From positions 1 to 16,581 of the forward strand of contig JBBQPM010000152.1 of the NCBI GenBank assembly GCA_038217425.1: DNA of 16,581 bases, given 5' to 3'. The first letter of the stretch is position 1, and each line of letters opens with the position of its first letter. The position numbers were made by a program, and so were the translations under genes. This document shows, piece by piece, positions 7,268 to 14,805 of the stretch. Origin of the DNA: JAIEPT01 sp038217425. GTDB taxonomy: Bacteria > Planctomycetota > Planctomycetia > Gemmatales > Gemmataceae. The notes beneath the pieces are model-generated. The model saw nothing but the letters and a program-made list of their open reading frames with translations. It did no database searches and was not told where the DNA came from.

Positions 7268-10123
7268 CTAATCGAGGTACACAAATTCGTTCAGATTCAG
7301 AGCCATCAAACAGAAATACTTGAGCGCCAGCTCCGGCGAAGCGCCCCCCTCGCGCAATCCCGAGATCAACCGCAGGCCGCGCTCGATCTCCGCTTCAGTC
7401 GGCGGACGGGACGTCGCCAGGCTCAAGCCCGAACGGACTTGATCCTTCGCCAGCGTACCCGATTCCCGACGCAAACGCTCGGCAAAAATCTCCGCCTGCT
7501 TGTTCAGGAACGCGCTGTTGATCATCATCAGCGCCTGCGTCGGCACCGTCGACGAAAACCGCACCGGCGCGCTGCGGTCGGTCTCGGCCGCGTCGAACGC
7601 TTCCAGGATCGGTAGCAGCAGCGACCGCTTGATGTGGACGTAGACGCTACGCCGCGCCTGCTCCTCGGGCGTCGACTTGCCCCAACCCTTGCCGGGGATC
7701 GATTGCCCGGCGAGGACTTCCTTGGGGATCTCGGGATAAATGCCGGGGCCGAACATCTGCAGATTGAGATTGCCGCTGACGGCGAGGACGGAATCGCGAA
7801 TCTCCTCTGCCGAGAGCCGGCGCATGTCGAAGCGCCACAGCAGATCGTTGGCGGGATCGACGGCCAGCGCCTCGGGTTGCCCGCGCGTCGATGCTTGATA
7901 GAGGTTCGACGTCATCACCAGACGGTGAAACTCTTTCATACTCCAGCCCTTCTCGACGAAGGTGGCGGCCAACCAGTCGAGCAGTTCCGGATGTGTGGGC
8001 CGATCTCCCTGCACGCCGAAATTGCTGGCGGAGCGAACCAGACCGCGGCCGAAGTGAAATTGCCAAAGGCGATTGACGATGACGCGGGAGGAGAGGGGGT
8101 TGTCCCGCGACGCAATCCAGTCGGCGAGCGCGGTGCGCCGGCCGGTCGTCTTGGCGAGCGGTTTGACGGCGGGGTCGGCAAAACCGAGCACCAGCGGAAA
8201 GCCCGGTTCAACGCGGTCGCGCGGCAGCGCCGGATTGCCGCGAAAAAAGACGAACGTCTCGGCCGGCCGGGGGCCCGCTTCGGTGACGCAGAGCGCCTTC
8301 TCGACGCCCACGACCTTGACGGGATCCTTGAGCGATTCGAGTTCCTTCTTGAGCGCCGCGTATTCCTTGAGTTTGTCCTTGGGAACGCCACGCGGCGTCT
8401 GATCGCGAAAGCCCTTGAAGAAGTCGGCCGAGGCGTTCTTCTCGCTCGGCGGCGTCGACAGCAATCGCCGGGGCATCTCCGGACCGGACCACGCCACATA
8501 CAGCCCGTACCCGCCGACATTCTGGAAGTAGTCCAGCCGAATCGGCACCCGGCCTGCCTTGAGATTGATCGTTCTGGACTTCTCGTTGCCCACGCCGTGG
8601 ATGCCGTCGTACTCGATCAGCTTCTGGCCGGCGATCGTCAGGCGCGAACCGTCGTCGGAATCGAGATAGAACGTGTACGTGCCGGTCTTGGGCACGATGA
8701 GCGTCCCCTCGAAGACGAAGCCGTGCGTGTCCAACCGCGTTCTCGGCGCCAGGTCGAAATATCCGCCCGGTAGCTCTCCCACGGTTTCCGCCTTGAGCGC
8801 GTCGAAATCCGGAAGCTTCGTCCAGGCGCTGCGGTAGAAGCGAAACTTCAGATCGTCCATGTCGGGCCGAACCGTCTTTTCCGCGGTCTTCACCTCGGAT
8901 TCCAGGGCCGTGATCTGCTGCTGCACCTGGTCCCGGCGCTCGGCCATCTTCTTTAGGCGCAGGTCGTAAGAATTCTTCTCTGCGGAGTTCGCGAACAGCG
9001 GGGCCTCGTCGGTCGCGCCGCCGTTGCGGTAGTGGTTGACGTTGTGAAAGAAGGCGAGGAACCGGTAGTAATCCTTCTGCTGGAAGGGATCGATCTTGTG
9101 ATCGTGGCAGCGGGCACAATCGAGCGTGATCCCCAGGAAAACCTGGCTCGTCGTCATCACGAGATCGTCGAGCCCGTCGTAGCGCGCGAGCAGGCGATCA
9201 GAGGGCTCGTCGTCCCAGATGCCCAAGCGGTAGTAACCGGTGGCCGTGATTTGATCGGGCCCGGGATTGGGGATCTCATCGCCGGCAAGCTGTTCGCGGA
9301 CGAAGCGATCGTACGGCGTATCCGCGTTGAAACTCTTGATGACGTAATCGCGGTAGCGCCACGCGTTCGGTTTGGGGCTGTCGCGCTCGTAACTGTTGGT
9401 CTCGGCATAGCGGACGAGATCGAGCCAGTGCCGGGCCCACTTCTCGCCGTAGCGCGGCGACTCGAGCAGCCGATCGATCAGCTTGACGTATGCTTGTGGC
9501 GACGCGTCGCGCACGAAGTCGTCGACCTCTTTCGACGTCGGCGGCAGGCCGGTCAAGTTGTACGTCGCCCGGCGAATGAGTTCCTGCTTCGAGGCCGGCG
9601 GATTCGGTTTCAACCCCTTGGCGGCGAGTTGCTTGGCGACGAGAGCATCGATCGGATGCACGCCTTTCGGCACGACCGGTTTGACGACGGGTTTGAATGC
9701 CCAGTGCTCGCGATCCTTGGCGGTGATTTCCTTTTCGCCCTTGCGAACGACGGCGGCCGCGTCGCCGGGCCAAGGGGCGCCCGCCTTGATCCAGAGTGCG
9801 ACGTCGTCGGCCTGGGACTTACTGAGCTTCATCTTGGGCGGCATCTTTAGACCAGGATCCGTATGTCGGATCGCCTTGACGAGCAGGCTCTTGACCGGTT
9901 CGCCGGGAACGATCGCCGGCCCGAGGTCGCCGCCTTGAAGGAGATGCGCCCGTCCGTCGACGCGAAGCCCGCCACGCTGTTTGTCAGGGCCGTGACATTT
10001 GAAACACTGGTCGGCGAGCAGGGGCCTGACCTTGCTTTCGAAATGCTGAATCGCGGCTGACTCTTGAGCGAGCGCGGCGCCGGCGGAGAGGCTCAGGAGG
10101 ACGAGCGAGCGAAGGACGTTCAT
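7268..10123 (-). CDS. Exported PSCyt1-PSCyt2(DUF1549)-PA14-PSD1(DUF1553) heme protein
   Basis: A 951-residue planctomycete-type exported protein of unknown reaction. The order is: a Sec signal peptide (about 1-19); a cytochrome c-like PSCyt1 domain with heme motif C40-F-K-C-H44; PSCyt2/DUF1549 (about 155-360), whose end holds a second heme motif C336-A-R-C-H340; a short coiled coil (about 385-417); a PA14-type carbohydrate-binding insert (about 425-555, including YTFYLDSDDGSRL); then PSD1/DUF1553 (about 665-940, with NRLWQFHFGRGLV and SSTVPTQAL). The heme motifs suggest electron transfer or a redox-coupled step, and PA14 suggests binding to a glycan. It is the first gene of a minus-strand group with the sulfatase and DUF1501 genes. 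In planctomycetes such proteins commonly pair directly with DUF1501. The start has AGGA 8 bases upstream and begins the signal peptide. Confidence 0.93.
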   Translation of the reverse strand: MNVLRSLVLLSLSAGAALAQESAAIQHFESKVRPLLADQCFKCHGPDKQRGGLRVDGRAHLLQGGDLGPAIVPGEPVKSLLVKAIRHTDPGLKMPPKMKLSKSQADDVALWIKAGAPWPGDAAAVVRKGEKEITAKDREHWAFKPVVKPVVPKGVHPIDALVAKQLAAKGLKPNPPASKQELIRRATYNLTGLPPTSKEVDDFVRDASPQAYVKLIDRLLESPRYGEKWARHWLDLVRYAETNSYERDSPKPNAWRYRDYVIKSFNADTPYDRFVREQLAGDEIPNPGPDQITATGYYRLGIWDDEPSDRLLARYDGLDDLVMTTSQVFLGITLDCARCHDHKIDPFQQKDYYRFLAFFHNVNHYRNGGATDEAPLFANSAEKNSYDLRLKKMAERRDQVQQQITALESEVKTAEKTVRPDMDDLKFRFYRSAWTKLPDFDALKAETVGELPGGYFDLAPRTRLDTHGFVFEGTLIVPKTGTYTFYLDSDDGSRLTIAGQKLIEYDGIHGVGNEKSRTINLKAGRVPIRLDYFQNVGGYGLYVAWSGPEMPRRLLSTPPSEKNASADFFKGFRDQTPRGVPKDKLKEYAALKKELESLKDPVKVVGVEKALCVTEAGPRPAETFVFFRGNPALPRDRVEPGFPLVLGFADPAVKPLAKTTGRRTALADWIASRDNPLSSRVIVNRLWQFHFGRGLVRSASNFGVQGDRPTHPELLDWLAATFVEKGWSMKEFHRLVMTSNLYQASTRGQPEALAVDPANDLLWRFDMRRLSAEEIRDSVLAVSGNLNLQMFGPGIYPEIPKEVLAGQSIPGKGWGKSTPEEQARRSVYVHIKRSLLLPILEAFDAAETDRSAPVRFSSTVPTQALMMINSAFLNKQAEIFAERLRRESGTLAKDQVRSGLSLATSRPPTEAEIERGLRLISGLREGGASPELALKYFCLMALNLNEFVYLD

Positions 10124-10180
10124 CGCGAAAATCCTGGAGGAGGGAGAATGTGGGCTTCCCCGGAGGTCGGCTTCTCTTAC

Positions 10181-10208
10181 AGTATACTCGCTCGGAAACG
10201 GGCTGCAA
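10181..10208 (-). promoter_or_regulatory. Possible promoter of the PSD1-sulfatase-DUF1501 group
   Basis: On the minus strand, TTGCAG (10208-10203) and TATACT (10186-10181) are 16 bases apart. The -10 box is good and the -35 box weak. Transcription would start near 10174, about 50 bases before the ATG at 10123. Confidence 0.45.
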
Positions 10209-10244
10209 GGGAATTTATTTCAGTTCTTAAATAAGTCGCTCTCC

Positions 10245-10478
10245 ATGGACCCTTCCGCGAAGATCCGCCGGCGTGAGAACCTGTTCCAGGCGGCGTTTAC
10301 GTTGTTGGCGACCGGGTTGGGCGCGTACTTGGCGGGTCAAGACGAACGGATCACGGGCCCGCTCGGGTTCGGCCAAACGCCCGGCTGGATCTTCGGCGGC
10401 GTCTGTGGTTTGATCGCGGGGTTGTTCGTGAGCGGATTGGCGTTGAGGGTGGTGCAGTATTTTTACCGGAACGAGTAA
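10245..10478 (+). CDS. Small two-helix membrane protein, unknown function
   Basis: A 77-residue protein with a charged start (KIRRRE, residues 6-11), a first hydrophobic helix at about 13-31, a loop containing GQDERITGPLGFGQTPG, a second helix at about 47-70, and a short charged end (YRNE). I do not recognise a family. The hydrophobic pattern and normal codon use argue for a real gene. There is no clear ribosome binding site before the ATG, only an A/T-rich stretch, so the start is less certain and the transcript may be leaderless or weakly translated. It is divergent from the PSD1 gene (121-base gap) and convergent with the DUF1080 gene, from which it is separated by a palindrome. Confidence 0.65.
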   Translation: MDPSAKIRRRENLFQAAFTLLATGLGAYLAGQDERITGPLGFGQTPGWIFGGVCGLIAGLFVSGLALRVVQYFYRNE

Positions 10479-10491
10479 AATTCCCGGCACC

Positions 10492-10528
10492 CGTTTAGCG
10501 CTCGCGAACGTCCCGCGAGCGCTAAACG
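10492..10528. repeat. Palindrome TTTAGCGCTCGC, copy 2
   Basis: A perfect 15-bp stem (10492-10506 with 10514-10528) closes a 7-base loop. It shares the TTTAGCGCTCGC stem and the trailing CGAAT with copy 1 at 5589-5620, but not the loop. It lies between two convergent genes (stops at 10478 and 10543), where a two-way transcript barrier would make sense. Confidence 0.88.
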
Positions 10529-10542
10529 AATGTCGGAACATA

Positions 10543-11535
10543 CTACTGCGCCCGCACGCGGAAATTGCGGAACTCCAGGCCGTTCTCCGGCACGATGGCG
10601 ATCGGGCCTTCGCCGACTTTTAGTTCCGTCTTGAGCGCTTGCGTGTTGAGCCAGAGATCCGCCTTGCCGCCCTGAACTTTGACCTGCAGGTAGTTGAACT
10701 GCCCTGCGGGATGCAGCAGCGACTTGAAGTCGTCGTGCGCCAGCGAGAGTTGCGTGTCGCCGAGTCGCAGCGAACCCGGGCCATGGAATTCGAGGCGGAG
10801 CGTGTAATTCTTGTAGGATTTGGGCGTCACCAGATTTCGGCCCTCGTTCTTGAAACTCTTGTCATCGCGAAACACCTCGTAGCCCATTTCCTTGACGCGG
10901 ACGTTCTTGAAATCGATGGTCCCCTCGGCCTGCATGCCGAGGTAGCCGCGCACGGGGACGAAGCCGTCGACTTCCCAGGCCTGTTTGCCGTTGACCCAGA
11001 AGGTGAGTTTATTGCCGACGGCGAGGACGCGCCAGTCGTTCCATTCGCCGTTGCCGCCTTCTTTGTGGAGTTGGGGGACGCCTTGGCCTTTGCCCTTGAG
11101 GGCGGGGACGGTGTTGATGAGTTCGCCGACGGCGGGTTGGTTGAGGTTGATTTGATTGGCGCCGACTCTGAGGCCGGAGCGGACGTAGAAGCCGCTGTTG
11201 TAGCTCTTTTTGTGGGCACGCCATTGCAGCCGAACTTCGAAGTCGTCGAAGTCCCACTGGCTGGCGAGGTCGGGGCTGCCGCCCTTGAGGAGCTGGATCA
11301 TGCCGTCCCCGGCCTTCCAGTTTTCGGGCAGGACGTCGATGGTCGAAGTGAACGCCTTGGGTTTGGCGGTCTTGTCCTTGTTGGGGATGTTGCCGCTGAA
11401 GCGCCAGCCGGAGAAGTCCTTGCCGGTGATGAGGGGGATGAAACCTTCCTTGATTTCCTCGGCGGTCAAGTCCTGAGCGACGAGCGGAAGGGCGAGAAGG
11501 AATAGGCTGAGCGAGGCGAGCAGGTTGCGGATCAT
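10543..11535 (-). CDS. Secreted DUF1080 protein (3-keto-disaccharide hydrolase family)
   Basis: A 330-residue exported protein of the family Pfam calls 3-keto-disaccharide hydrolase, a laminin-G/concanavalin-like beta-sandwich found with glycan-degrading genes. The signal peptide probably ends after A20 (PLVA|QD). The first domain (about 30-215) has the typical GFIPLITGKDFSGWR start, the SGFYVRSG strand, GEWNDWRV and LTFWVNGK. A second, shorter sandwich-like part (about 225-329) repeats the pattern with NYTLRLEF, FNYLQVKVQ and LEFRNFRVR. AGGGA lies 6 bases before the ATG. It is divergent from the second DUF1501 gene across 142 bases and convergent with the small membrane protein. The family call is firm, but the activity on the natural substrate is inferred from family members. 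Confidence 0.9.
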   Translation of the reverse strand: MIRNLLASLSLFLLALPLVAQDLTAEEIKEGFIPLITGKDFSGWRFSGNIPNKDKTAKPKAFTSTIDVLPENWKAGDGMIQLLKGGSPDLASQWDFDDFEVRLQWRAHKKSYNSGFYVRSGLRVGANQINLNQPAVGELINTVPALKGKGQGVPQLHKEGGNGEWNDWRVLAVGNKLTFWVNGKQAWEVDGFVPVRGYLGMQAEGTIDFKNVRVKEMGYEVFRDDKSFKNEGRNLVTPKSYKNYTLRLEFHGPGSLRLGDTQLSLAHDDFKSLLHPAGQFNYLQVKVQGGKADLWLNTQALKTELKVGEGPIAIVPENGLEFRNFRVRAQ

Positions 11536-11603
11536 GGTTGGTCCCTGGGATGGAAGAGGTAGGCTCTGTCAACGTACGCAGGGGGCCGAGCGTAAGCAAT
11601 AGC

Positions 11604-11632
11604 TTGACCTCTGGAGCCGCGGCAGGTATCTT
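11604..11632 (+). promoter_or_regulatory. Sigma-70-like promoter of the second DUF1501 gene
   Basis: TTGACC (11604-11609) and TATCTT (11627-11632) are 17 bases apart. The -35 box is identical to that of the sulfatase promoter at 2596. The predicted leader is about 39 bases. A TTGACA at 11631 has no good -10 box behind it. Confidence 0.45.
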
Positions 11633-11677
11633 GACAAGGACGAAACTCCCGCCTGCCTACCCTCCTCGAGGCTCACG

Positions 11678-13033
11678 ATGATTCCCCTCCGCCCGCAACA
11701 GCGCTCCTTCGACCGTCGCGGTTTTCTTAAAGTCGGCATGCTCGGCTCCCTCGGTCTTGGCCTGGCCGATCTGCTGCGCGCTCAGGCGGAACCTTCGCGG
11801 AGGGCGACTTCCGTCATCATCCTGCACATGCGCGGCGGGCCGAGCCAGCTCGAAACCTGGGATATGAAGCCCAACGCCAGCGTTGAGTTTCGCGGCGAAT
11901 TCAATCCGATCGCCACCAACGTTCCCGGCATCCAGATCTGCGAACTGCTGCCCCGGTCCGCGCGAATCATGGACAAGTGGTCCATCGTGCGAAGTCTGCA
12001 TCATCATCCGCAGTATGGCGACGTCAGCCATTCGCGCGGCGATCAAGTCGTCTTCACCGGCCACGCGCCCGGCGCCAACGCCGATGAAAACGTGCATCCG
12101 AGCATGGGCTCGATCGCGGCGCGTCAGCTGCAGCGGCACGACCCGGCCATGCCGGCGTACGTGATGATTCCTCGCATGATCCCCGGCACGGGACCGGCGT
12201 ATCTGGGCCGTGCGTTCGCGCCGTTCGAAACGCTCGCCGATCCGCGCGTTGGGCGCTTCGAGGTTCCCAATCTCGCGACTCCCGCCGGGCTCTCGGTCGA
12301 ACAAATCGCGGGGCGTCGGCAGATGCTCAGCGCCTTCGACTCAGTCCGCCGGGAAGTTGATCGTTCGGGGACGTTCGAGGCGATGGACGCGTATCAGCGG
12401 CAGGCGTGGGAAATCGTGACCGGGCCGCGCGTGCAGCACGCGTTCAATTTCGACGCCGAGACGAAGGCGATGCGCGACCGTTACGGCCATCCGCCGCAAT
12501 ACACGCCGCGGTTGCGGGCGGGCGGCGACAACCCCGGCTGGAATCAGCGTCTCCTTTTGGCCCGTCGCCTGGTCGAAGCGGGCGTACGGCTGGTCACCGT
12601 CGACCTACGCTGGTGGGACACGCACGACGACAATTTCTGGGCGCTCAAGAACGGCTTCCTGCCGCCGTTCGATCAGGCCTACTCTGCGCTCATCGAGGAT
12701 CTCGACCAGCGCGGGCTCCTCGACTCGACGATGGTCGTTGCGTGGGGCGAGCATGGCCGCACGCCGAGAATCAACGGCACAGCCGGTCGTGATCACTGGA
12801 TGAACGCGTTCAGCGCCGCGCTCGCCGGCGGCGGCGTCAAGGGGGGACGCGTGGTTGGCTCCACCGATTCCAAAGCCTCGAGCGTCAAGGACAATCCCAA
12901 GTACCCGCAAGACGTGCTCGCCACCGTCTACCGCCACCTCGGCGTCGATGTGAACGCCAGCTACCTCGACCACACCGGCCGACCGATCGCGGTCCTGCCC
13001 TTCGGCTCGCCCATCGACGAGTTGTTCGTGTAG
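11678..13033 (+). CDS. Tat-exported DUF1501 protein, second copy
   Basis: A 451-residue protein with a twin-arginine signal (FDRRGFLK, R13-R14, then GMLGSLGLGLADLL). Family landmarks are ILHMRGGPSQLETWD near residue 50, VVAWGEHGRTPRIN, then GRDHWMNAFSAALAGGGVKGG, in the same order as in the copy at 4141-5571. The sequences differ widely, so this is an old paralogue rather than a recent copy. GAGG lies 7 bases before the ATG. No PSD1 gene sits next to it; its neighbours are the divergent DUF1080 gene and the convergent MetE-like gene, 23 bases from its stop. The reaction is unknown. Confidence 0.92.
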   Translation: MIPLRPQQRSFDRRGFLKVGMLGSLGLGLADLLRAQAEPSRRATSVIILHMRGGPSQLETWDMKPNASVEFRGEFNPIATNVPGIQICELLPRSARIMDKWSIVRSLHHHPQYGDVSHSRGDQVVFTGHAPGANADENVHPSMGSIAARQLQRHDPAMPAYVMIPRMIPGTGPAYLGRAFAPFETLADPRVGRFEVPNLATPAGLSVEQIAGRRQMLSAFDSVRREVDRSGTFEAMDAYQRQAWEIVTGPRVQHAFNFDAETKAMRDRYGHPPQYTPRLRAGGDNPGWNQRLLLARRLVEAGVRLVTVDLRWWDTHDDNFWALKNGFLPPFDQAYSALIEDLDQRGLLDSTMVVAWGEHGRTPRINGTAGRDHWMNAFSAALAGGGVKGGRVVGSTDSKASSVKDNPKYPQDVLATVYRHLGVDVNASYLDHTGRPIAVLPFGSPIDELFV

Positions 13034-13056
13034 TGCCGCGGCCAGGCGACGCTAAC

Positions 13057-14079
13057 CTATCCGCCCAGCTCGCGGCGGACGATTCTTACGCCCTGCACCA
13101 TGTTCTCGAGCTTGCGGCGAGCGATGCTCCGCGCCGTCTGCGAGAATCCGCAGTCGGGCGTGACGTGCACGCGCGTCGGGTCGATGTGCCGCAGCACCAG
13201 GCGAAGACGCTCGGCGATCAGCTCGGGCGGTTCGACCCAGGTGTTCTTCACGTCGATGAGACCGACCGCCACTTCCATCGGCGCCGGGATCTGGGCGAGC
13301 AACTCGATCTCGGCCATCTCGCGGCTGGCGAACTCCAGGGCGAGCTGATGGACTTTCGCATGGGCCAGGTGCGGGAAGAGGGGCCGATAGCTGCGCCAAC
13401 CGACGGCGCGGGCGCGGAAGTTGCCGAAGCACATGTGCATGCTGATCTTGGCATTCACGCCGGCCGTCGTCCGTGCAATCAGATCCAGGAAGTGCTCGGG
13501 ATGATCGGGATGGCAGGCGAAGCTCGGCTCGTCGAGCTGAATGAAATCGACGCCCGCATCGACGAGCGCACGCATCTCGGCGTTGACGATCGGCAGCAGC
13601 GCTTCCGTCAACTCGGCGCGGTCCTTGTAGACGCTCCCCCCCTGAATGCACCCGGCGAGCGTGAAGGGTCCCGGCACCGGCATCTTGATCGGCGCGTCCG
13701 TGATCGTTCGCAACCGGCGATACTCCTCGACCGTTCCCAGCCCCTTGGGCGCCGACAGCGGCTCGGTGCACAGGTAACGGCTGCGTTGATCGTGGGCGGG
13801 CGCTCCGAAACGGCGCAGCGGCGGCAGCGGCTTGATGCCTTCGAGGTAGTCGTAAAATCCTAGATTGAAATCGACACGCTGCATTTCGCCGTCGGTGATG
13901 ATGTCGGCTCCCGCCAAGAGTTGATCGTCGACGGCAAGGCGAATCGCGTCGAGCACCGCTTCGTCGCGGTCGTGGGCGCCGAACTGTTCGGGATGGGCCT
14001 CGGCATCGTCGCAGAATTTTTGGTACCAGCCTGGCAGCGCCCAACTACCGATGACCGTGGCCGGGATGAGCGGAAGCAT
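13057..14079 (-). CDS. Stand-alone MetE-core-like methyltransferase
   Basis: Resembles the catalytic C-terminal half of cobalamin-independent methionine synthase, which moves a methyl group to a thiol held on zinc. The 340-residue protein has the zinc ligands of that family: H215 and C217 in MHMC, a glutamate probably at E249 (LEFASRE), and C310 in TPDCGFSQ. QLDEPSFACH (D183-E184-P185) matches the substrate loop, and it opens with TVIGSW. The N-terminal half of E. coli-type MetE (about 750 residues) is absent, as in archaeal core enzymes, so the methyl donor may differ. The ATG at 14079 has GGAGGAA 5 bases upstream. A longer frame to 14151 only translates the palindromic repeat next door. It is cytoplasmic and convergent with the DUF1501 gene. 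Confidence 0.85.
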   Translation of the reverse strand: MLPLIPATVIGSWALPGWYQKFCDDAEAHPEQFGAHDRDEAVLDAIRLAVDDQLLAGADIITDGEMQRVDFNLGFYDYLEGIKPLPPLRRFGAPAHDQRSRYLCTEPLSAPKGLGTVEEYRRLRTITDAPIKMPVPGPFTLAGCIQGGSVYKDRAELTEALLPIVNAEMRALVDAGVDFIQLDEPSFACHPDHPEHFLDLIARTTAGVNAKISMHMCFGNFRARAVGWRSYRPLFPHLAHAKVHQLALEFASREMAEIELLAQIPAPMEVAVGLIDVKNTWVEPPELIAERLRLVLRHIDPTRVHVTPDCGFSQTARSIARRKLENMVQGVRIVRRELGG

Positions 14080-14084
14080 GGGGG

Positions 14085-14091
14085 TTCCTCC
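14085..14091 (-). promoter_or_regulatory. Ribosome binding site of the MetE-like gene
   Basis: GGAGGAA on the minus strand lies 5 bases before the ATG at 14079. It excludes the upstream start at 14151, whose extra 24 residues read through the repeat at 14101-14148. Confidence 0.75.
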
Positions 14092-14100
14092 GACGATGAA

Positions 14101-14148
14101 AGCCCGCAGCGCCAGCAAGGGATGACGTCCTTGCTGGCGCTGCGGGCT
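14101..14148. repeat. Perfect 20-bp palindrome of the AGCCCGCAGCGCCAGCAAGG type
   Basis: Positions 14101-14120 and 14129-14148 are exact reverse complements around the loop GATGACGT. It lies between the PSP1-like stop (14155) and the MetE-like start (14079), and a transcript running through both genes would fold it. A third repeat family, unrelated to those at 1690, 5589 and 7153. When translated in one frame it gives 'SPQRQQG...PLLALRA', a peptide often seen as false N-terminal extensions. Confidence 0.9.
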
Positions 14149-14154
14149 CACAAA

Positions 14155-14805
14155 TTACAGCAGCGGCACGCGTGCGTGGTCTTCCATCTTGGTGCGCAGG
14201 TGCGCGAAGTAGGGGCGGACGTCGACGCCGCAGGATCCGCAGCCGCCCGTACCGCAGGAACTGCAACCGCCGCCGCCTTCGGTCTTGCCGCAATCGGGCT
14301 TGCCGCAGCCGCCTCCCTCGGGCTCGGGTTCGGGCTCTTCGGGCGCGTGGTTGTTCTCCCACAGGATTTCGATGCCGAACTCATGCGCCAGGATCGGCGT
14401 GAGCGATTCGAGTCCCGCATCCGAACCCAAAAAGTGGATGAGGGCCCGGCGGGCATCGAAAAAAATCTCGACGTCGAGCACGCTGAAGTCTCGGCCCTTC
14501 GCGAGGTTACGTGCGGATTCGTAGATGCGTTGGTTTAGGGATTGAATCCGAGCAAGCTGCGGTTCGTCCTCGGGCGTGAGCGGGCGAACGAGGTGCCCGG
14601 AAAAAGAGCTGCCGATGAGACGGGCTTGACGGACATTCGCGGGGCGCAGCACGGAGCCGACTTCGAGGCCGCGCGGCGTGTCGAGCAGGACTTTTTGGCC
14701 CCGACGCAATGCGAGCGGCCCGTCGGACTGGAACGAACCGAGCCCGCCGCTGCGTCCGTACTGGGCGAGGAAATGATCCGGCAGCGGTAAGTTGGCGACG
14801 TTCAT
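14155..14805 (-). CDS. Cysteine-rich PSP1-domain protein, RicT (YaaT)-like
   Basis: A 216-residue cytoplasmic protein with a PSP1/RicT core (about 30-150): KVLLDTPRGLEVG, then FSVLDVEIFFDARRALIHF and a LAHEFGIEILW strand. B. subtilis RicT works with RicA and RicF in a complex that carries 4Fe-4S clusters and affects RNA processing and development; the role here is unknown. An unusual tail follows: an acidic Pro-Glu stretch (155-163), then a Gly-Cys region with six cysteines (C167, C172, C181, C184, C189, C192), likely a metal or Fe-S site, then a conserved-looking end DVRPYFAHLRTKM. The start is the ATG at 14805, whose ATGA overlaps the stop of the upstream gene. The frame is open to 14928, but that part lies inside the neighbour. 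Confidence 0.85.
   Translation of the reverse strand: MNVANLPLPDHFLAQYGRSGGLGSFQSDGPLALRRGQKVLLDTPRGLEVGSVLRPANVRQARLIGSSFSGHLVRPLTPEDEPQLARIQSLNQRIYESARNLAKGRDFSVLDVEIFFDARRALIHFLGSDAGLESLTPILAHEFGIEILWENNHAPEEPEPEPEGGGCGKPDCGKTEGGGGCSSCGTGGCGSCGVDVRPYFAHLRTKMEDHARVPLL

Noticed and set aside
7634..8773. A 379-codon open frame opposite the PSD1 gene
   Set aside because: Low-complexity, Arg/Ala/Gly-rich translation, no ribosome site, and fully inside a conserved gene on the other strand.
14101..14148. The 20-bp palindrome as a rho-independent terminator
   Set aside because: The stem is strong enough, but only three T residues follow on the minus strand, and the sequence looks like a repeat family member. 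A role in stopping transcription is possible but not shown.
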